From assembly GCA_003388505.1 (NCBI GenBank), contig QQVO01000004.1, positions 181,668 to 245,667 on the forward strand: DNA of 64,000 bases, written 5' to 3'. The notes under the pieces are model-generated. The model was not told where the DNA came from. It ran no database searches and saw only the letters and a list, made by a program, of their open reading frames with translations. The position numbers and the translations under genes were made by a program. The DNA is from Planctomycetota bacterium. Its GTDB lineage: Bacteria; Planctomycetota; Planctomycetia; Planctomycetales; Planctomycetaceae. The first letter of the stretch is position 1. Each line of letters begins with the position of its first letter. Positions 28,801 through 36,897 of the stretch are shown here, piece after piece.

Positions 28801-28984
28801 GGCCTATCTCCGCGCGCCGACGCAGGACGAATTGAATTCCGCTGTCGACTTCCTGCAGGGACAACTCGCCTATCTGCATGCTCACCCCGAGTCGCTCAGC
28901 GAAGGTACGACTCCCGAGGATCAGGCGCTGACCAACCTCTGCCAGGCATTGATGAGTTCCAACGAGTTCCTCTACGTGGACTGA
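25841..28984 (+). CDS. PSD1 protein: planctomycete cytochrome c (PSCyt1), DUF1549 and DUF1553
   Basis: The 1047-residue exported protein has a signal peptide ([20 protein letters not shown]) and a PSCyt1 haem site CFDCH at residues 47-51 with MPPG downstream. The DUF1549 core follows ([23 protein letters not shown]), then a charged coiled-coil-like stretch near residues 400-470, and DUF1553 ([30 protein letters not shown]). DUF1553 is interrupted by an approximately 195-residue beta-rich insertion at about residues 776-973, then resumes with [16 protein letters not shown]. The family is planctomycete-specific and of unproven function, often linked to polymer degradation. It is five bases from the DUF1501 gene, a standard pair. 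Confidence 0.92.
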   Translation: [1047 protein letters not shown]

Positions 28985-28989
28985 ACGAC

Positions 28990-30429
28990 ATGCAACCGTA
29001 TACGCGACGACGATTCCTCTCAGACAACGCGATGGGTGTCGGCTCGATGGCCCTTGCCTGGTTGATGCAGGAGGGATCGGCTCAGGCGACGCCCAAGAAA
29101 CTCCCCAAGGATCCGGTCCATTTCGACCTCACGCCCAAGGCACCGCACTTCGCGCCCCGGGCGACCGCCATGATCTCGCTGTTCCAGCACGGCGGGCCCT
29201 CGCACGTCGACCTGACCGATCCCAAGCCCGAACTCACGCGGCTCAGCGGCACGGACTACACCGGCGACGTCCAGTACAGCTTCGTCAACCGGGCCAGTAA
29301 GGCGCTCTTCGGCAGCCCGTGGAAGTTCGCCCCCCACGGCGAGTGCGGCACCGAAATCTCCGAACTCCTGCCTCACCTCGCCGGAATCGTCGACGACGTC
29401 TGCCTCATCCGCTCGATGCACACCGGCGCAAACGGCCACGAAGTCTCGATCCGCTATTTCCACGGCGGAATCCCCGGAGTGCTCGGGCGCCCCACCCTCG
29501 GTTCGTGGCTGGTCTACGGCCTGGGCAGCGAGAGCCAGGAACTCCCCGCCTATCTCGTCCTCACCGACCCCGGCGGCCATCCGGTCGACGGCGTGAACAA
29601 CTGGTCGAACGGTTTCATGCCCCCGCTCTTCCAGGGAACGGTCCTCAGGCCGAAGGAACCGAGAATCCTCAACCTCGACGCACCGCCCCATCTGCGGGGC
29701 GCCCTGCAGGAGCAGAACCTCGAATTCCTCCGCGCTCTCAACCAGCGGCATCTCGAGCAGCACCCCGGTGAAGCCGACCTCGAGGCCCGCATTGCCAGCT
29801 ACGAACTGGCCGCCTCCATGCAGACCGCCGCCCGCGAAGCCCTCGACATCTCGCAGGAAACGCAGGCCACTCAGGCCCTCTACGGACTCGACCAGCCGGA
29901 GACGCGCGAGTACGGCGCCCGTTGCCTCATCGCCCGCAGGCTCGTCGAGCGCGGCGTGCGGTTCGTCCAACTCTTCTTAGGCGGCCAGCCGTGGGACAAC
30001 CACAACAACATCCGCACTGCACTCCCGGGCGTCTGCAAGCGGACCGATCGTCCCGCCGCCGCACTCGTTACCGACCTCAAGCAGCGCGGAATGCTCGATT
30101 CCACGATCGTCCACTGGGGTGGTGAAATCGGCCGGCTCCCCGTCACCGAAAACCACGGTGAGACAGCCAGCGCAGGCCGCGATCACAACGGCCAGGGCTA
30201 CAGCATCTGGTTCGCCGGCGGTGGATTCCGAGGCGGCACGGCCTATGGAGAGACCGACGAAGTCGGTCACCGCGCCGTCACCAACGTCCTCACCCCCAAC
30301 GACATCCAGGCCACCCTCATGCACCAGTTCGGCCTCGACCACAAGGAACTGACCTATCTCCACGGCGGCCGCGACCAGGAAATCACCGCCGGCCGCGAAG
30401 CCCGCGTCGTCACCGACCTCCTCGCCTGA
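28990..30429 (+). CDS. DUF1501 domain protein, Tat-exported
   Basis: The 479-residue product starts MQPYTRRRFLSDNAMGVGS, a twin-arginine signal with the RRxFL core. The body has the DUF1501/alkaline-phosphatase-like pattern: ISLFQHGGPSHVDLTDPKPEL, VDDVCLIRSMHTGANGHE, GSWLVYGLGSE, TIVHWGGEIGR and GRDHNGQGYSIWFAGGGFRGG near the C terminus. DUF1501 proteins are sulfatase/phosphatase-fold relatives that pair with PSD1 proteins; the activity is not established. The pair is separated by only five bases and is surely one operon. Tat export suggests folding with a cofactor before export. Confidence 0.92.
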   Translation: MQPYTRRRFLSDNAMGVGSMALAWLMQEGSAQATPKKLPKDPVHFDLTPKAPHFAPRATAMISLFQHGGPSHVDLTDPKPELTRLSGTDYTGDVQYSFVNRASKALFGSPWKFAPHGECGTEISELLPHLAGIVDDVCLIRSMHTGANGHEVSIRYFHGGIPGVLGRPTLGSWLVYGLGSESQELPAYLVLTDPGGHPVDGVNNWSNGFMPPLFQGTVLRPKEPRILNLDAPPHLRGALQEQNLEFLRALNQRHLEQHPGEADLEARIASYELAASMQTAAREALDISQETQATQALYGLDQPETREYGARCLIARRLVERGVRFVQLFLGGQPWDNHNNIRTALPGVCKRTDRPAAALVTDLKQRGMLDSTIVHWGGEIGRLPVTENHGETASAGRDHNGQGYSIWFAGGGFRGGTAYGETDEVGHRAVTNVLTPNDIQATLMHQFGLDHKELTYLHGGRDQEITAGREARVVTDLLA

Positions 30430-30437
30430 GCAACGTA

Positions 30438-30461
30438 GCCGACTCGCTCCGCCGAGTCGGC
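30438..30461. repeat. Family A hairpin repeat, copy 1
   Basis: GCCGACTC and GAGTCGGC are perfect 8-base arms around GCTCCGCC, nine bases after the DUF1501 stop. Copies occur at six other places in the window. Here it could act as the operon terminator. Confidence 0.75.
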
Positions 30462-30559
30462 CGCATCTCGCTTTCGCGAGTCATGCCGCGACCGGAGCGC
30501 AGAGGCCGCAAGCCAACCACGACTCGCAATCGGCGACCGATGAGTGATCGAACGCACAC

Positions 30560-30580
30560 GCGACTTGCGGAGCGAGTCGC
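30560..30580. repeat. Family A hairpin repeat, copy 2 (reverse orientation)
   Basis: Read on the minus strand it is GCGACT, then CGCTCCGCA, then AGTCGC, a one-base variant of the 30438 hairpin in opposite orientation. The two copies, about 100 bases apart, form a convergent pair of the kind seen for REP elements. Confidence 0.6.
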
Positions 30581-30670
30581 CCACATGATTGGCTCCCAGT
30601 GTCTATGCGCATTGAAGTCAGGCCGCCTTCAAGTCCACGGATCACTTCACCACGTTGCTCGTCCCCCCAG

Positions 30671-30705
30671 TCTTCGTTGTGCCCTTCGTGCCTTCGTGGT
30701 CCACC
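30671..30705. repeat. Single arm of the ACGAAG-type repeat
   Basis: TCTTCGTTGTGCCCTTCGTG followed by CCTTCGTGGT matches the right arm of the element at 2672-2704. No partner arm is seen here. Confidence 0.5.
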
Positions 30706-30765
30706 AGTGCGTCCCGGAGGAAATAGGGCCGCCAATCTCCTTCATCACGACTCCCTCGGTCATCC

Positions 30766-31641
30766 ATGCACGTCCTCATCATCGGCTGCGGCTACCTCGG
30801 CCGGCGCGCCGCGCAGTTATGGACTGAGGCAGGCTCTAGCGTCACGGCGCTCACCCGGTCTGCAGACAACGCCACGGAACTCAGAACACGCGGCGTAACG
30901 CCCGTCATGGGCGATGTCATGGACCGCAAGTCCCTCACAGCACTGCCTTCCGCCGACGTCCTGCTCTACGCGGTCGGACACGACCGCACCGCAGAAAACT
31001 CCAAACGCGACGTCTACGTCGACGGACTCCGAATTGTCCTGAACGAGATCACGCCCCGCACACGTCGACTGATCTACATCTCCAGCGTCAGCGTCTACGG
31101 TCAGTCAGACGGCACATGGGTCGACGAGTCCTCCCCCTGCGAGCCGACCAGCGAAGGCGGCCGAATCTGCCTCGACGCGGAAGCCGTGTTCCGGAATCAG
31201 ACCGCAGAGTCGCATCCCGGCCGCAGTCACATACTGCGTCTTGCCGGCATCTACGGCCCCGGCAGACTGATCGCTCGCACTGAGCAACTGCGCAACCGCC
31301 AGCCGCTCTCAGGCGACCCCGAGGCGTGGCTCAATCTGATCCATGTTGAAGACGCGGCCCGCTGCGCAGTAGCCTGTGCGTCGGCCGCCACGGCAGCGAA
31401 CCTCTACGTCGTCTCCGATGATCGCCCCGTGACCAGAAGAGAATTCTACTCCGCGGTCTGCCGGCTCATCGGCGCGCCCCCGCCGGAATTCGACCCGGAG
31501 GCGCAAGGCAGACAGCGATCCAGCGGTCTCAACAAACGCTGCTGCAGCACCCGCATGAAATCCGACCTGCTTCCGGAGCTGAACTATCCCGAGATCTCCC
31601 ACGGACTCTCCCACGCCATTGCCGGCCAAAGCACCCGCTAA
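30766..31641 (+). CDS. NAD(P)-dependent epimerase/SDR family protein
   Basis: The 291-residue product begins MHVLIIGCGYLGRRAAQLW, the nucleotide-binding motif of the YeeZ-like extended SDR group. SSVSVYGQSDG near residues 108-118 carries the usual Ser and Tyr; the lysine that normally follows four residues after the tyrosine is not present in this group. RLAGIYGPGR and a C-terminal AINLIHVEDAA-like region (actual WLNLIHVEDAARCAV) follow. The substrate is unknown. It stands 337 bases after DUF1501, beyond repeats, so it is probably a separate transcript. Confidence 0.85.
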   Translation: MHVLIIGCGYLGRRAAQLWTEAGSSVTALTRSADNATELRTRGVTPVMGDVMDRKSLTALPSADVLLYAVGHDRTAENSKRDVYVDGLRIVLNEITPRTRRLIYISSVSVYGQSDGTWVDESSPCEPTSEGGRICLDAEAVFRNQTAESHPGRSHILRLAGIYGPGRLIARTEQLRNRQPLSGDPEAWLNLIHVEDAARCAVACASAATAANLYVVSDDRPVTRREFYSAVCRLIGAPPPEFDPEAQGRQRSSGLNKRCCSTRMKSDLLPELNYPEISHGLSHAIAGQSTR

Positions 31642-31747
31642 CCGCCGCGCCGCAAATAACCGCCGTCTCCACGCCCGACCCAATTAGCCGCGCCCGTCAG
31701 GAAGCGGTCTCTTACGGTCGTCCAAACCTTCGCGCCGCACTCGGTTC

Positions 31748-33136
31748 CTAAGGCTCAGACGTCCGCTTCACGACCTCAGACACCGCTTTCAGCACCCGTT
31801 CCTCCACCGTCTCCGCAAACGGCCCGGGAAACGAAGAATACCGAAACGCCCCGCCCGCTTCGTAGCCTCCCTCCTTCAGCACCCGCAGGCTGGGGACATA
31901 GCCGAACACGTCGTTCGAATAGCCCGCCACCCACACAATCGGCGCGTCGAGTTCTTGCTTCAGCTTCAGCGAGTAATCGACGACCACCTCCCCCGCCAGC
32001 GCGACCAGCAGCAGGTCGTCGCCGAATCGGACCGCCTGCGCGAGGTAGTCATAGTCGGTGCGAATCGTGCCGGTCGTCTCCAGTTCTTCGAGCAGTAGCT
32101 GCGCATGCCGGCTCTCGTACTTGTTGTCAGACTGCGCCTGCCGCTCAAGTTCCTCCCGGCTATCCGGCGCGGCGAACTCCAGCGTCACCGAATCGATCGC
32201 GCACCGCAGCGGACCTGCAATCGGCTTAGGCGGCGTCTGCAGTGCGGCCAACACGCTGTTGCACAGCGCCCGCCCATGCTGCCGCACGAATGGTATTTCG
32301 CTCCGGGGATACGGATTCTGGTCGCCCCCGCACCCCATCAGAAACATCGCCCGCGCGCCGGGCAGCGCCTCCTCCAGGTACTCCTGCGCGAAACCGGCGT
32401 AGTCGCCGTTGAACTGATAAATGCCCAGCGTCGTGTTGTGGCAGGCGTAACCGAACAGCAGCGTCGTAATGTCGTTGTCCCCGTTCCGCACCACCAGCAC
32501 CGGGACGGTATGGTCGACCGGCCCGTCCGGATTCGGACTGTTCCGATACGAACCGTCCACCGGCAGCCGGCGGTTCATCGCGAACCCGCAGCGGGCGTAA
32601 CAATACTCCAGCGTCGCCGGCTCCAGTCGTTCGATCGCCTCGCCGATCGCTCCGGTCAGTTTGTCTTCCAGTCCGCGCGTATATTCTTCCGCCTGTCGAA
32701 CGCGATCCTCGCCCAGTTCATACGCCGAGACCTTGCTCACCCTCAGTTCCGGTCCGCAGTGCGTGTGAGACGCGTTCAGCAGCAGTGCGTCCCGTGGCAG
32801 ACCGAACTCGCTCAGCACTTTCGCTTCCAGCGACTCGCGCAGCGTTCGCGGAATTCCGATCAGATCGCACGTCACGATCGCCACCGAGGTCCCGCCGGCG
32901 TCCTCAATCACCAGCACCTTGGCGAAAAGTTCCTGCAGCACACTCTCCGACGGCTTGTTCCGGGCCGCGTACCCCGCCATCCACATCGGCCCCTCCGGCG
33001 TGATATTCACCGTTGAAGATCCGGCCTTCCATCCCATCGGTTCGTCCGCCCGGCAGATAAGTGCACTGCCAAACACCACAACGGCAGCGCAGGCTGCGGT
33101 TACGAGGAGACTTCGTCGGTTGGTATTCATCGTCAC
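31748..33136 (-). CDS. Neutral/alkaline ceramidase-like hydrolase, exported
   Basis: The 462-residue product has an N-terminal NRRSLLVTAACAAVVVFG export signal. The ceramidase N-terminal domain follows: GWKAGSSTVNITPEGPMWMAGY, DLIGIPRTLRE, LLLNASHTHCGPEL (zinc-site histidines) and MGCGGDQNPYPR. Neutral ceramidases cleave the amide of ceramide, but many planctomycete members have unknown substrates. The gene lies 68 bases after the flavin oxidase on the same strand and probably shares its transcript. The start is GTG at 33136, with GGGAG ten bases upstream; an ATG two codons later is possible. Confidence 0.88.
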   Translation of the reverse strand: MTMNTNRRSLLVTAACAAVVVFGSALICRADEPMGWKAGSSTVNITPEGPMWMAGYAARNKPSESVLQELFAKVLVIEDAGGTSVAIVTCDLIGIPRTLRESLEAKVLSEFGLPRDALLLNASHTHCGPELRVSKVSAYELGEDRVRQAEEYTRGLEDKLTGAIGEAIERLEPATLEYCYARCGFAMNRRLPVDGSYRNSPNPDGPVDHTVPVLVVRNGDNDITTLLFGYACHNTTLGIYQFNGDYAGFAQEYLEEALPGARAMFLMGCGGDQNPYPRSEIPFVRQHGRALCNSVLAALQTPPKPIAGPLRCAIDSVTLEFAAPDSREELERQAQSDNKYESRHAQLLLEELETTGTIRTDYDYLAQAVRFGDDLLLVALAGEVVVDYSLKLKQELDAPIVWVAGYSNDVFGYVPSLRVLKEGGYEAGGAFRYSSFPGPFAETVEERVLKAVSEVVKRTSEP

Positions 33137-33204
33137 GAGCAGGTTTCTCCCGTCTGTGTTGTTCGCTCTCGCGGTGGCTGTCGCCGAAGGTCACTCATTC
33201 CACA

Positions 33205-34608
33205 CTACATTGCCGGCGAGTCCGGCAACACCTTACCCGGATTCATAATGTTCATCGGGTCAAGCGCAGCCTTGATCTGCCGCATCACATCCACGGCGTC
33301 GCCGCATTCCTGTCGCAGGATGTCACGCTTTCCAAGACCGATTCCGTGTTCGCCGGTGCACGTGCCGTCCAATTCCAGCGCATCGTCTACAATCCGCCGT
33401 CCGATCTGCTGTGCCTCCGCCAGATCGTCCTCACTGTCCTTATCGATCACGATCACAACGTGGAAATTGCCGTCTCCCACATGGCCGAACACAGGCGCCG
33501 GAAGTCGCGACTCCGCGGCATACCGCTTCGCCCGTCGCAAGCACTCTGCCAGATTCGAAATCGGCACGCAGACGTCGGTGACGTACCCGACCGAGTTCGG
33601 ACGGAGCGCCAGGCACGCGTAATACGAATCGTAACGGGCCTGCCACAAGCGATCCCGTTCCGGGCGATCGGTCGCCCAGCGGAATTCCCCTCCGCCGCGT
33701 TTCGACGTGATCTCTCCCGTCCGCCGCGAGCACTCTGCAACGAAGTCCTCTGTCCCATGGAACTCGAAAAACAGGGTCGGCGTCACCTCGTTGCGCAGCC
33801 CTGAGTATTCGTTGACCGCCGCAATCAGCACTTCGTCCAGAAACTCCATCCGCGCCACCGGAATTCCGGCCGTCAGCACTTCGATCGCCGCCGCGATGGC
33901 CGAGTCCACGTCTCCAAACGGACACACCGCCGACGCAATCGCTTCCGGAACGCGCTGCAGCCGCAATGTGAGTTCCGTAATCACTCCCAGCGTCCCCTCC
34001 GACCCCACGAACAAGCCGGTCAGGTGATACCCGGCCGACGACTTCCGCGCCCGCCCTCCGGTTTTCACGACTTTGCCATCCGCCAGCACCACCGTCAGCC
34101 CCAGCATGCTCCCCCGCATCGTCCCGTAGCGAACGGCGGCGCTCCCCGACGCACAGGTGGCAGCCATCCCCCCCAGCGATGCATCCGCTCCGGGATCAAT
34201 CGGGAAATGCAGTTCCGGGGCACTTCGGTCTGACTCGTGCAGCGCCGCCAGATGATCGTTCAACTGATACCGCGTCACGCCCGCCTGAACCGTGGCGTCC
34301 ATATCGACGGCACTGACTCGCACAATTTGATTCATACGAGTCAGGTCAATGCACACCCCGCCTCGTACCGCGACGACTCCCCCTTCCACCGCCGTGCCGG
34401 TCCCGAAAGGAACAACCGGGACGCCGTGCCGGTTGCACCCTGCCACGATCCGGCTCACTTCCTCCGTCGTCACCGGATAGACCACCGCATCCGGCAACCC
34501 CGGCGCATGCCGCGAGACGTCAATCGCATGTTCGACCCGCGTCGACTCAGCCGTAACGCAGCGGTCGTCGAACGCCGCACGAAGTTCAGCAATGAGTGCA
34601 GAAGTCAT
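33205..34608 (-). CDS. FAD-linked oxidase, D-lactate/glycolate oxidase type
   Basis: The 467-residue product has a PCMH FAD-binding domain (VYPVTTEEVSRIVAGCNRHGVPVVPFGTGTAVEGG, residues 43-77; GADASLGGMAATCASGSAAVRYG near 138-160). The C-terminal FAD-oxidase domain shows FGHVGDGNFHV near residue 375 and GTCTGEHGIGLGK near 413, the substrate/metal histidine motifs of D-lactate dehydrogenase (cytochrome) and GlcD. It probably oxidises a 2-hydroxy acid and passes electrons to the membrane chain. It is upstream of the ceramidase-like gene on the same strand; a functional link is unclear. Confidence 0.9.
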   Translation of the reverse strand: MTSALIAELRAAFDDRCVTAESTRVEHAIDVSRHAPGLPDAVVYPVTTEEVSRIVAGCNRHGVPVVPFGTGTAVEGGVVAVRGGVCIDLTRMNQIVRVSAVDMDATVQAGVTRYQLNDHLAALHESDRSAPELHFPIDPGADASLGGMAATCASGSAAVRYGTMRGSMLGLTVVLADGKVVKTGGRARKSSAGYHLTGLFVGSEGTLGVITELTLRLQRVPEAIASAVCPFGDVDSAIAAAIEVLTAGIPVARMEFLDEVLIAAVNEYSGLRNEVTPTLFFEFHGTEDFVAECSRRTGEITSKRGGGEFRWATDRPERDRLWQARYDSYYACLALRPNSVGYVTDVCVPISNLAECLRRAKRYAAESRLPAPVFGHVGDGNFHVVIVIDKDSEDDLAEAQQIGRRIVDDALELDGTCTGEHGIGLGKRDILRQECGDAVDVMRQIKAALDPMNIMNPGKVLPDSPAM

Positions 34609-34683
34609 GTCCCGTCAGCCCAGGTTCGACGAGGGAGAGCCTACTCAATTGCCCAGCCCGCGCACATCGCAGCACCAATGTAG

Positions 34684-34705
34684 CCGATTCGCTCCGCCGA
34701 GTCGG
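34684..34705. repeat. Family A hairpin repeat, copy 3
   Basis: CCGATTC and GAGTCGG around GCTCCGCC, one G-T wobble in the stem, preceded by the family's usual ATGTAG. It lies 76 bases upstream of the flavin oxidase start. The 3' flank diverges from the other copies after about 10 bases. Confidence 0.65.
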
Positions 34706-34786
34706 ATGACATGCAGCGACGCTGGTTGCCGCACCCCGCGAGAGCAAGCGGCCGTCCGCAGGCGACGCACCAACCGTGACCTCTTA

Positions 34787-34848
34787 CCCAAACTTCTGTT
34801 TGGAAACGCGCCCCGTCACTTCAGGCCTCAATCCCACAGAAGTTTGGG
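34787..34848. repeat. 13-base perfect inverted repeat
   Basis: CCCAAACTTCTGT (34787-34799) and ACAGAAGTTTGGG (34836-34848) are exact reverse complements 36 bases apart. The left arm also starts its own hairpin (CCAAAC, TTCT, GTTTGG at 34788-34803). It lies just after the folK stop at 34893, on the folK transcript's 3' side. Confidence 0.65.
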
Positions 34849-34892
34849 AACGACGACACAGCGTCAACCTGCCGAACCTCACAGCAGTTCAA

Positions 34893-35432
34893 TCAAGACT
34901 CCGCTTGAGCATCAGCAGTCGTTCCACGACCACTGGTCAGCGCGACATCCCCCCGCTCCCGCAATTCCTGAACCCCCGCAGCATCCTCAAGCATCCGCTT
35001 CAGCGAGACCCCCGTATCCGGATGCACATAATCGGGAGCAATGTCGACGAGCGGTTGCAGCGCAAAAACCCGCGAAACGATCTCCGGATCCGGGATGCGC
35101 CGATGCTCGACCCACGCGACCTCCCGATTAAACAACACGATGTCGATGTCGATCGTCCGGGCCGCGTTCTTGTCGTTGGGGTCGCGCTCGCGCTTCAGCG
35201 AAGTCTCGATCGAGTCAATTACAGACAGTCTCAACTCCGCTGCCGGGAGCGGCGTGCGGAGCAAGACCGCCGCGTTCAGAAAATCGGGCTGCGCCGAGCC
35301 GTCCACCGGAGCCGATTGCCACACCCGCGAAACGCCCGCAATATGGCCGAACTTCGACAGCATCGCCACCGCCGCCGGGAGATTGCGCTCCGCATCGATG
35401 TTCGAGCCCAGCAGGAGATAGGCGTCATTCAT
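34893..35432 (-). CDS. folK: 2-amino-4-hydroxy-6-hydroxymethyldihydropteridine pyrophosphokinase
   Basis: Transfers pyrophosphate from ATP to the pterin alcohol in folate synthesis. The 179-residue product has the HPPK landmarks AYLLLGSNIDAERNL at the start, SAPVDGSAQPDFLNAAVLL near residues 41-59, and KNAARTIDIDIVLFN (family RTLDLDIL type) near residues 87-101. The start at 35432 places LLLGSN four residues in, as in the family; upstream in-frame ATGs add only Ala/Arg residues. folB ends 34 bases upstream on the same strand. Confidence 0.94.
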   Translation of the reverse strand: MNDAYLLLGSNIDAERNLPAAVAMLSKFGHIAGVSRVWQSAPVDGSAQPDFLNAAVLLRTPLPAAELRLSVIDSIETSLKRERDPNDKNAARTIDIDIVLFNREVAWVEHRRIPDPEIVSRVFALQPLVDIAPDYVHPDTGVSLKRMLEDAAGVQELRERGDVALTSGRGTTADAQAES

Positions 35433-35466
35433 GACAGGCCGCATGCGCCGCGCCGCAGCAGTATTC

Positions 35467-35829
35467 TCAATAGTCGTCCCGCGTCCGTTCAATGGTCACC
35501 CCGACCGAGCGGGCAAACCGCAACGCGCTCGGCTTCTCCACGGAAACCGTCACGCGCTCCACGCGCTCATCCCCCAGGCACAGCCTGGCGACTTCCTCGG
35601 CCATCCGTTCCACCAGGTGGTACCGCGAATTCTCGACCAGATCGATAATCGACTTGGTGATCGTCCGGTAATTCACCGCGTCCTCGATGTCGTCCGTCCG
35701 CCCGGCCGGTCGCAGATCGACTTCGAGACGAACGTTAATCAATACGTCCTGCAGGTTCACTCGCTCATCGGCGTTAATGCCGACGATCGTCCGCAGCAGA
35801 AGATCGTGAATCTCGATGATGTCTCTCAC
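35467..35829 (-). CDS. folB: Dihydroneopterin aldolase
   Basis: Converts dihydroneopterin to the hydroxymethyl pterin used by FolK. The 120-residue product matches the family length: IIEIHDLLLRTIVGINADERVN at the start, AVNYRTITKSIIDLVEN near residues 50-66, LVERMAEEVARLCL, and VSVEKPSALRFARSVGVTIER near the C terminus, including the catalytic Glu and Lys regions. The start is GTG with a GGGGGC stretch upstream. It lies between the SDR gene and folK, forming a folate operon. Confidence 0.94.
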   Translation of the reverse strand: MRDIIEIHDLLLRTIVGINADERVNLQDVLINVRLEVDLRPAGRTDDIEDAVNYRTITKSIIDLVENSRYHLVERMAEEVARLCLGDERVERVTVSVEKPSALRFARSVGVTIERTRDDY

Positions 35830-35885
35830 GGCTGCCCCCGCGTCAATGGATTAGAGCACTTCAGCAAAGTTTCAGCGACCAACGC

Positions 35886-35913
35886 GCGAGCGGCAGGGCG
35901 TGAGCCCGCCGAT
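35886..35913. repeat. Dispersed GC-rich repeat, GCGAGCGGC family, copy 2
   Basis: GCGAGCGGCAGGGCGTGAGC followed by CCGCCGAT matches 6248-6275. It lies in the 111-base gap between the SDR gene and folB, inside the presumed folate operon. Confidence 0.6.
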
Positions 35914-35940
35914 TCGTCCTCCCAACCAGTCCCTGCCTCG

Positions 35941-36672
35941 CTAGAGTTGCTCTCCACCTGTAACGTGAATCACCTCGCCCGTCACAAAGTCGCTTCGCAG
36001 CAGATACTCCACCGCGTCGGCGATGTCGTTCGGTCCTCCCGTCCGCCGTAACGGAATAGATTCAGCCCGCTCTTCGAAAGCTTCAACCGACGATCCCGTA
36101 GCCGGCAGAATCGCACCGGGAGCGATGGCGTTCACCTGCACATGCGGCGCCAGTTCCTGCGCCAACAGCCGGGTTGTAGCAACCAGCCCCGCCTTGGCCA
36201 CCGTATAGGCCAGATGGCCCGGAACCGGCCGCGTCCCCCGCCAGTCCGCGATGTTGATGACTTGACCTCGCCGCCCTTCCGGCAGCGACTCGCAGAATTG
36301 CTGGCACAGAAAGACCGGCGCCTTGAGATTGATCCCGAGGTGCCGGTCCCAGCCTGCTTCCGTCAGTTCAGCGAGCGTCGCCGGCTCGAAAATCGCCGCA
36401 CTATTGATCAGAAAATCAACCGCTCCCAACTCCTCGACCGCACGTTCAAGCAAAGCTCTGGCCGCCGCAACCGGATTCGAGAAGTCGGCCGACACGGTGG
36501 TGGCCCTCACTCCGAGATCCCGGAGCACGTTGACGGTTGCGTCGGCGTCCTTCGTCGATGAGTTGCAATGCAGGCACACGTTCACTCCTGCACGTGCAAG
36601 TCGGATTGCGAGCGCCCGCCCGATCCGAACGGCCCCTCCCGTCACAACCACACTCTTGCCGGCAAGTTCCAT
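35941..36672 (-). CDS. Pteridine-reductase-like SDR (FolM/PTR1 type)
   Basis: The 243-residue product has the NAD(P) loop VVVTGGAVRIGRAL (residues 8-21), INSAA at 89-93, and an active site in which Asp143 (NIADWRG) stands where most SDRs have the catalytic Ser, with Tyr156 and Lys160 in YTVAK. Asp in place of Ser is characteristic of pteridine reductase PTR1 and bacterial FolM, which reduce dihydrobiopterin or dihydrofolate. Position directly upstream of folB and folK supports a pterin substrate. The start at 36672 gives the normal SDR length. Assignment to reductase rather than other SDR is inference. Confidence 0.85.
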   Translation of the reverse strand: MELAGKSVVVTGGAVRIGRALAIRLARAGVNVCLHCNSSTKDADATVNVLRDLGVRATTVSADFSNPVAAARALLERAVEELGAVDFLINSAAIFEPATLAELTEAGWDRHLGINLKAPVFLCQQFCESLPEGRRGQVINIADWRGTRPVPGHLAYTVAKAGLVATTRLLAQELAPHVQVNAIAPGAILPATGSSVEAFEERAESIPLRRTGGPNDIADAVEYLLRSDFVTGEVIHVTGGEQL

Positions 36673-36730
36673 CGAAATGTATCCACCCTCGCCAACACGT
36701 CGCCGAAGTTGTGAGACTTCGGACGAACAA

Positions 36731-36812
36731 CCAATGTGGCCGACTCGCTCCGCCGAGTCGGCTGTCCATGACGCGGAACTTGTTGCACGCGAAATTTTCG
36801 CGCCACGCGAAC
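36731..36812. repeat. Family A extended repeat, copy 4 (about 82 bases)
   Basis: CCAATGTGG is followed by the hairpin arms CCGACTC and GAGTCGG (36740-36761), then a tail with TGTCCATGACGCGGAA and CGCCACGCGAAC. The tail resembles the copies at 41907-41991 and 47838-47920. It lies between the divergent SDR and rpsA genes. Confidence 0.75.
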
Positions 36813-36863
36813 ATTCTCACCGTTCGTCGCACAGGGCACTAGCCACGTCCTTCCCGATTCTGA

Positions 36864-36869
36864 TATAGT
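36864..36869 (+). promoter_or_regulatory. Possible -10 box of the rpsA promoter
   Basis: TATAGT is the best -10 match in the SDR-rpsA gap. The -35 region at 17 bases has no good match. If used, the transcript would begin near 36876 and carry a leader of about 320 bases. Confidence 0.25.
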
Positions 36870-36897
36870 CTCCCGACCCTGCTGAGAAAACCCTCCT

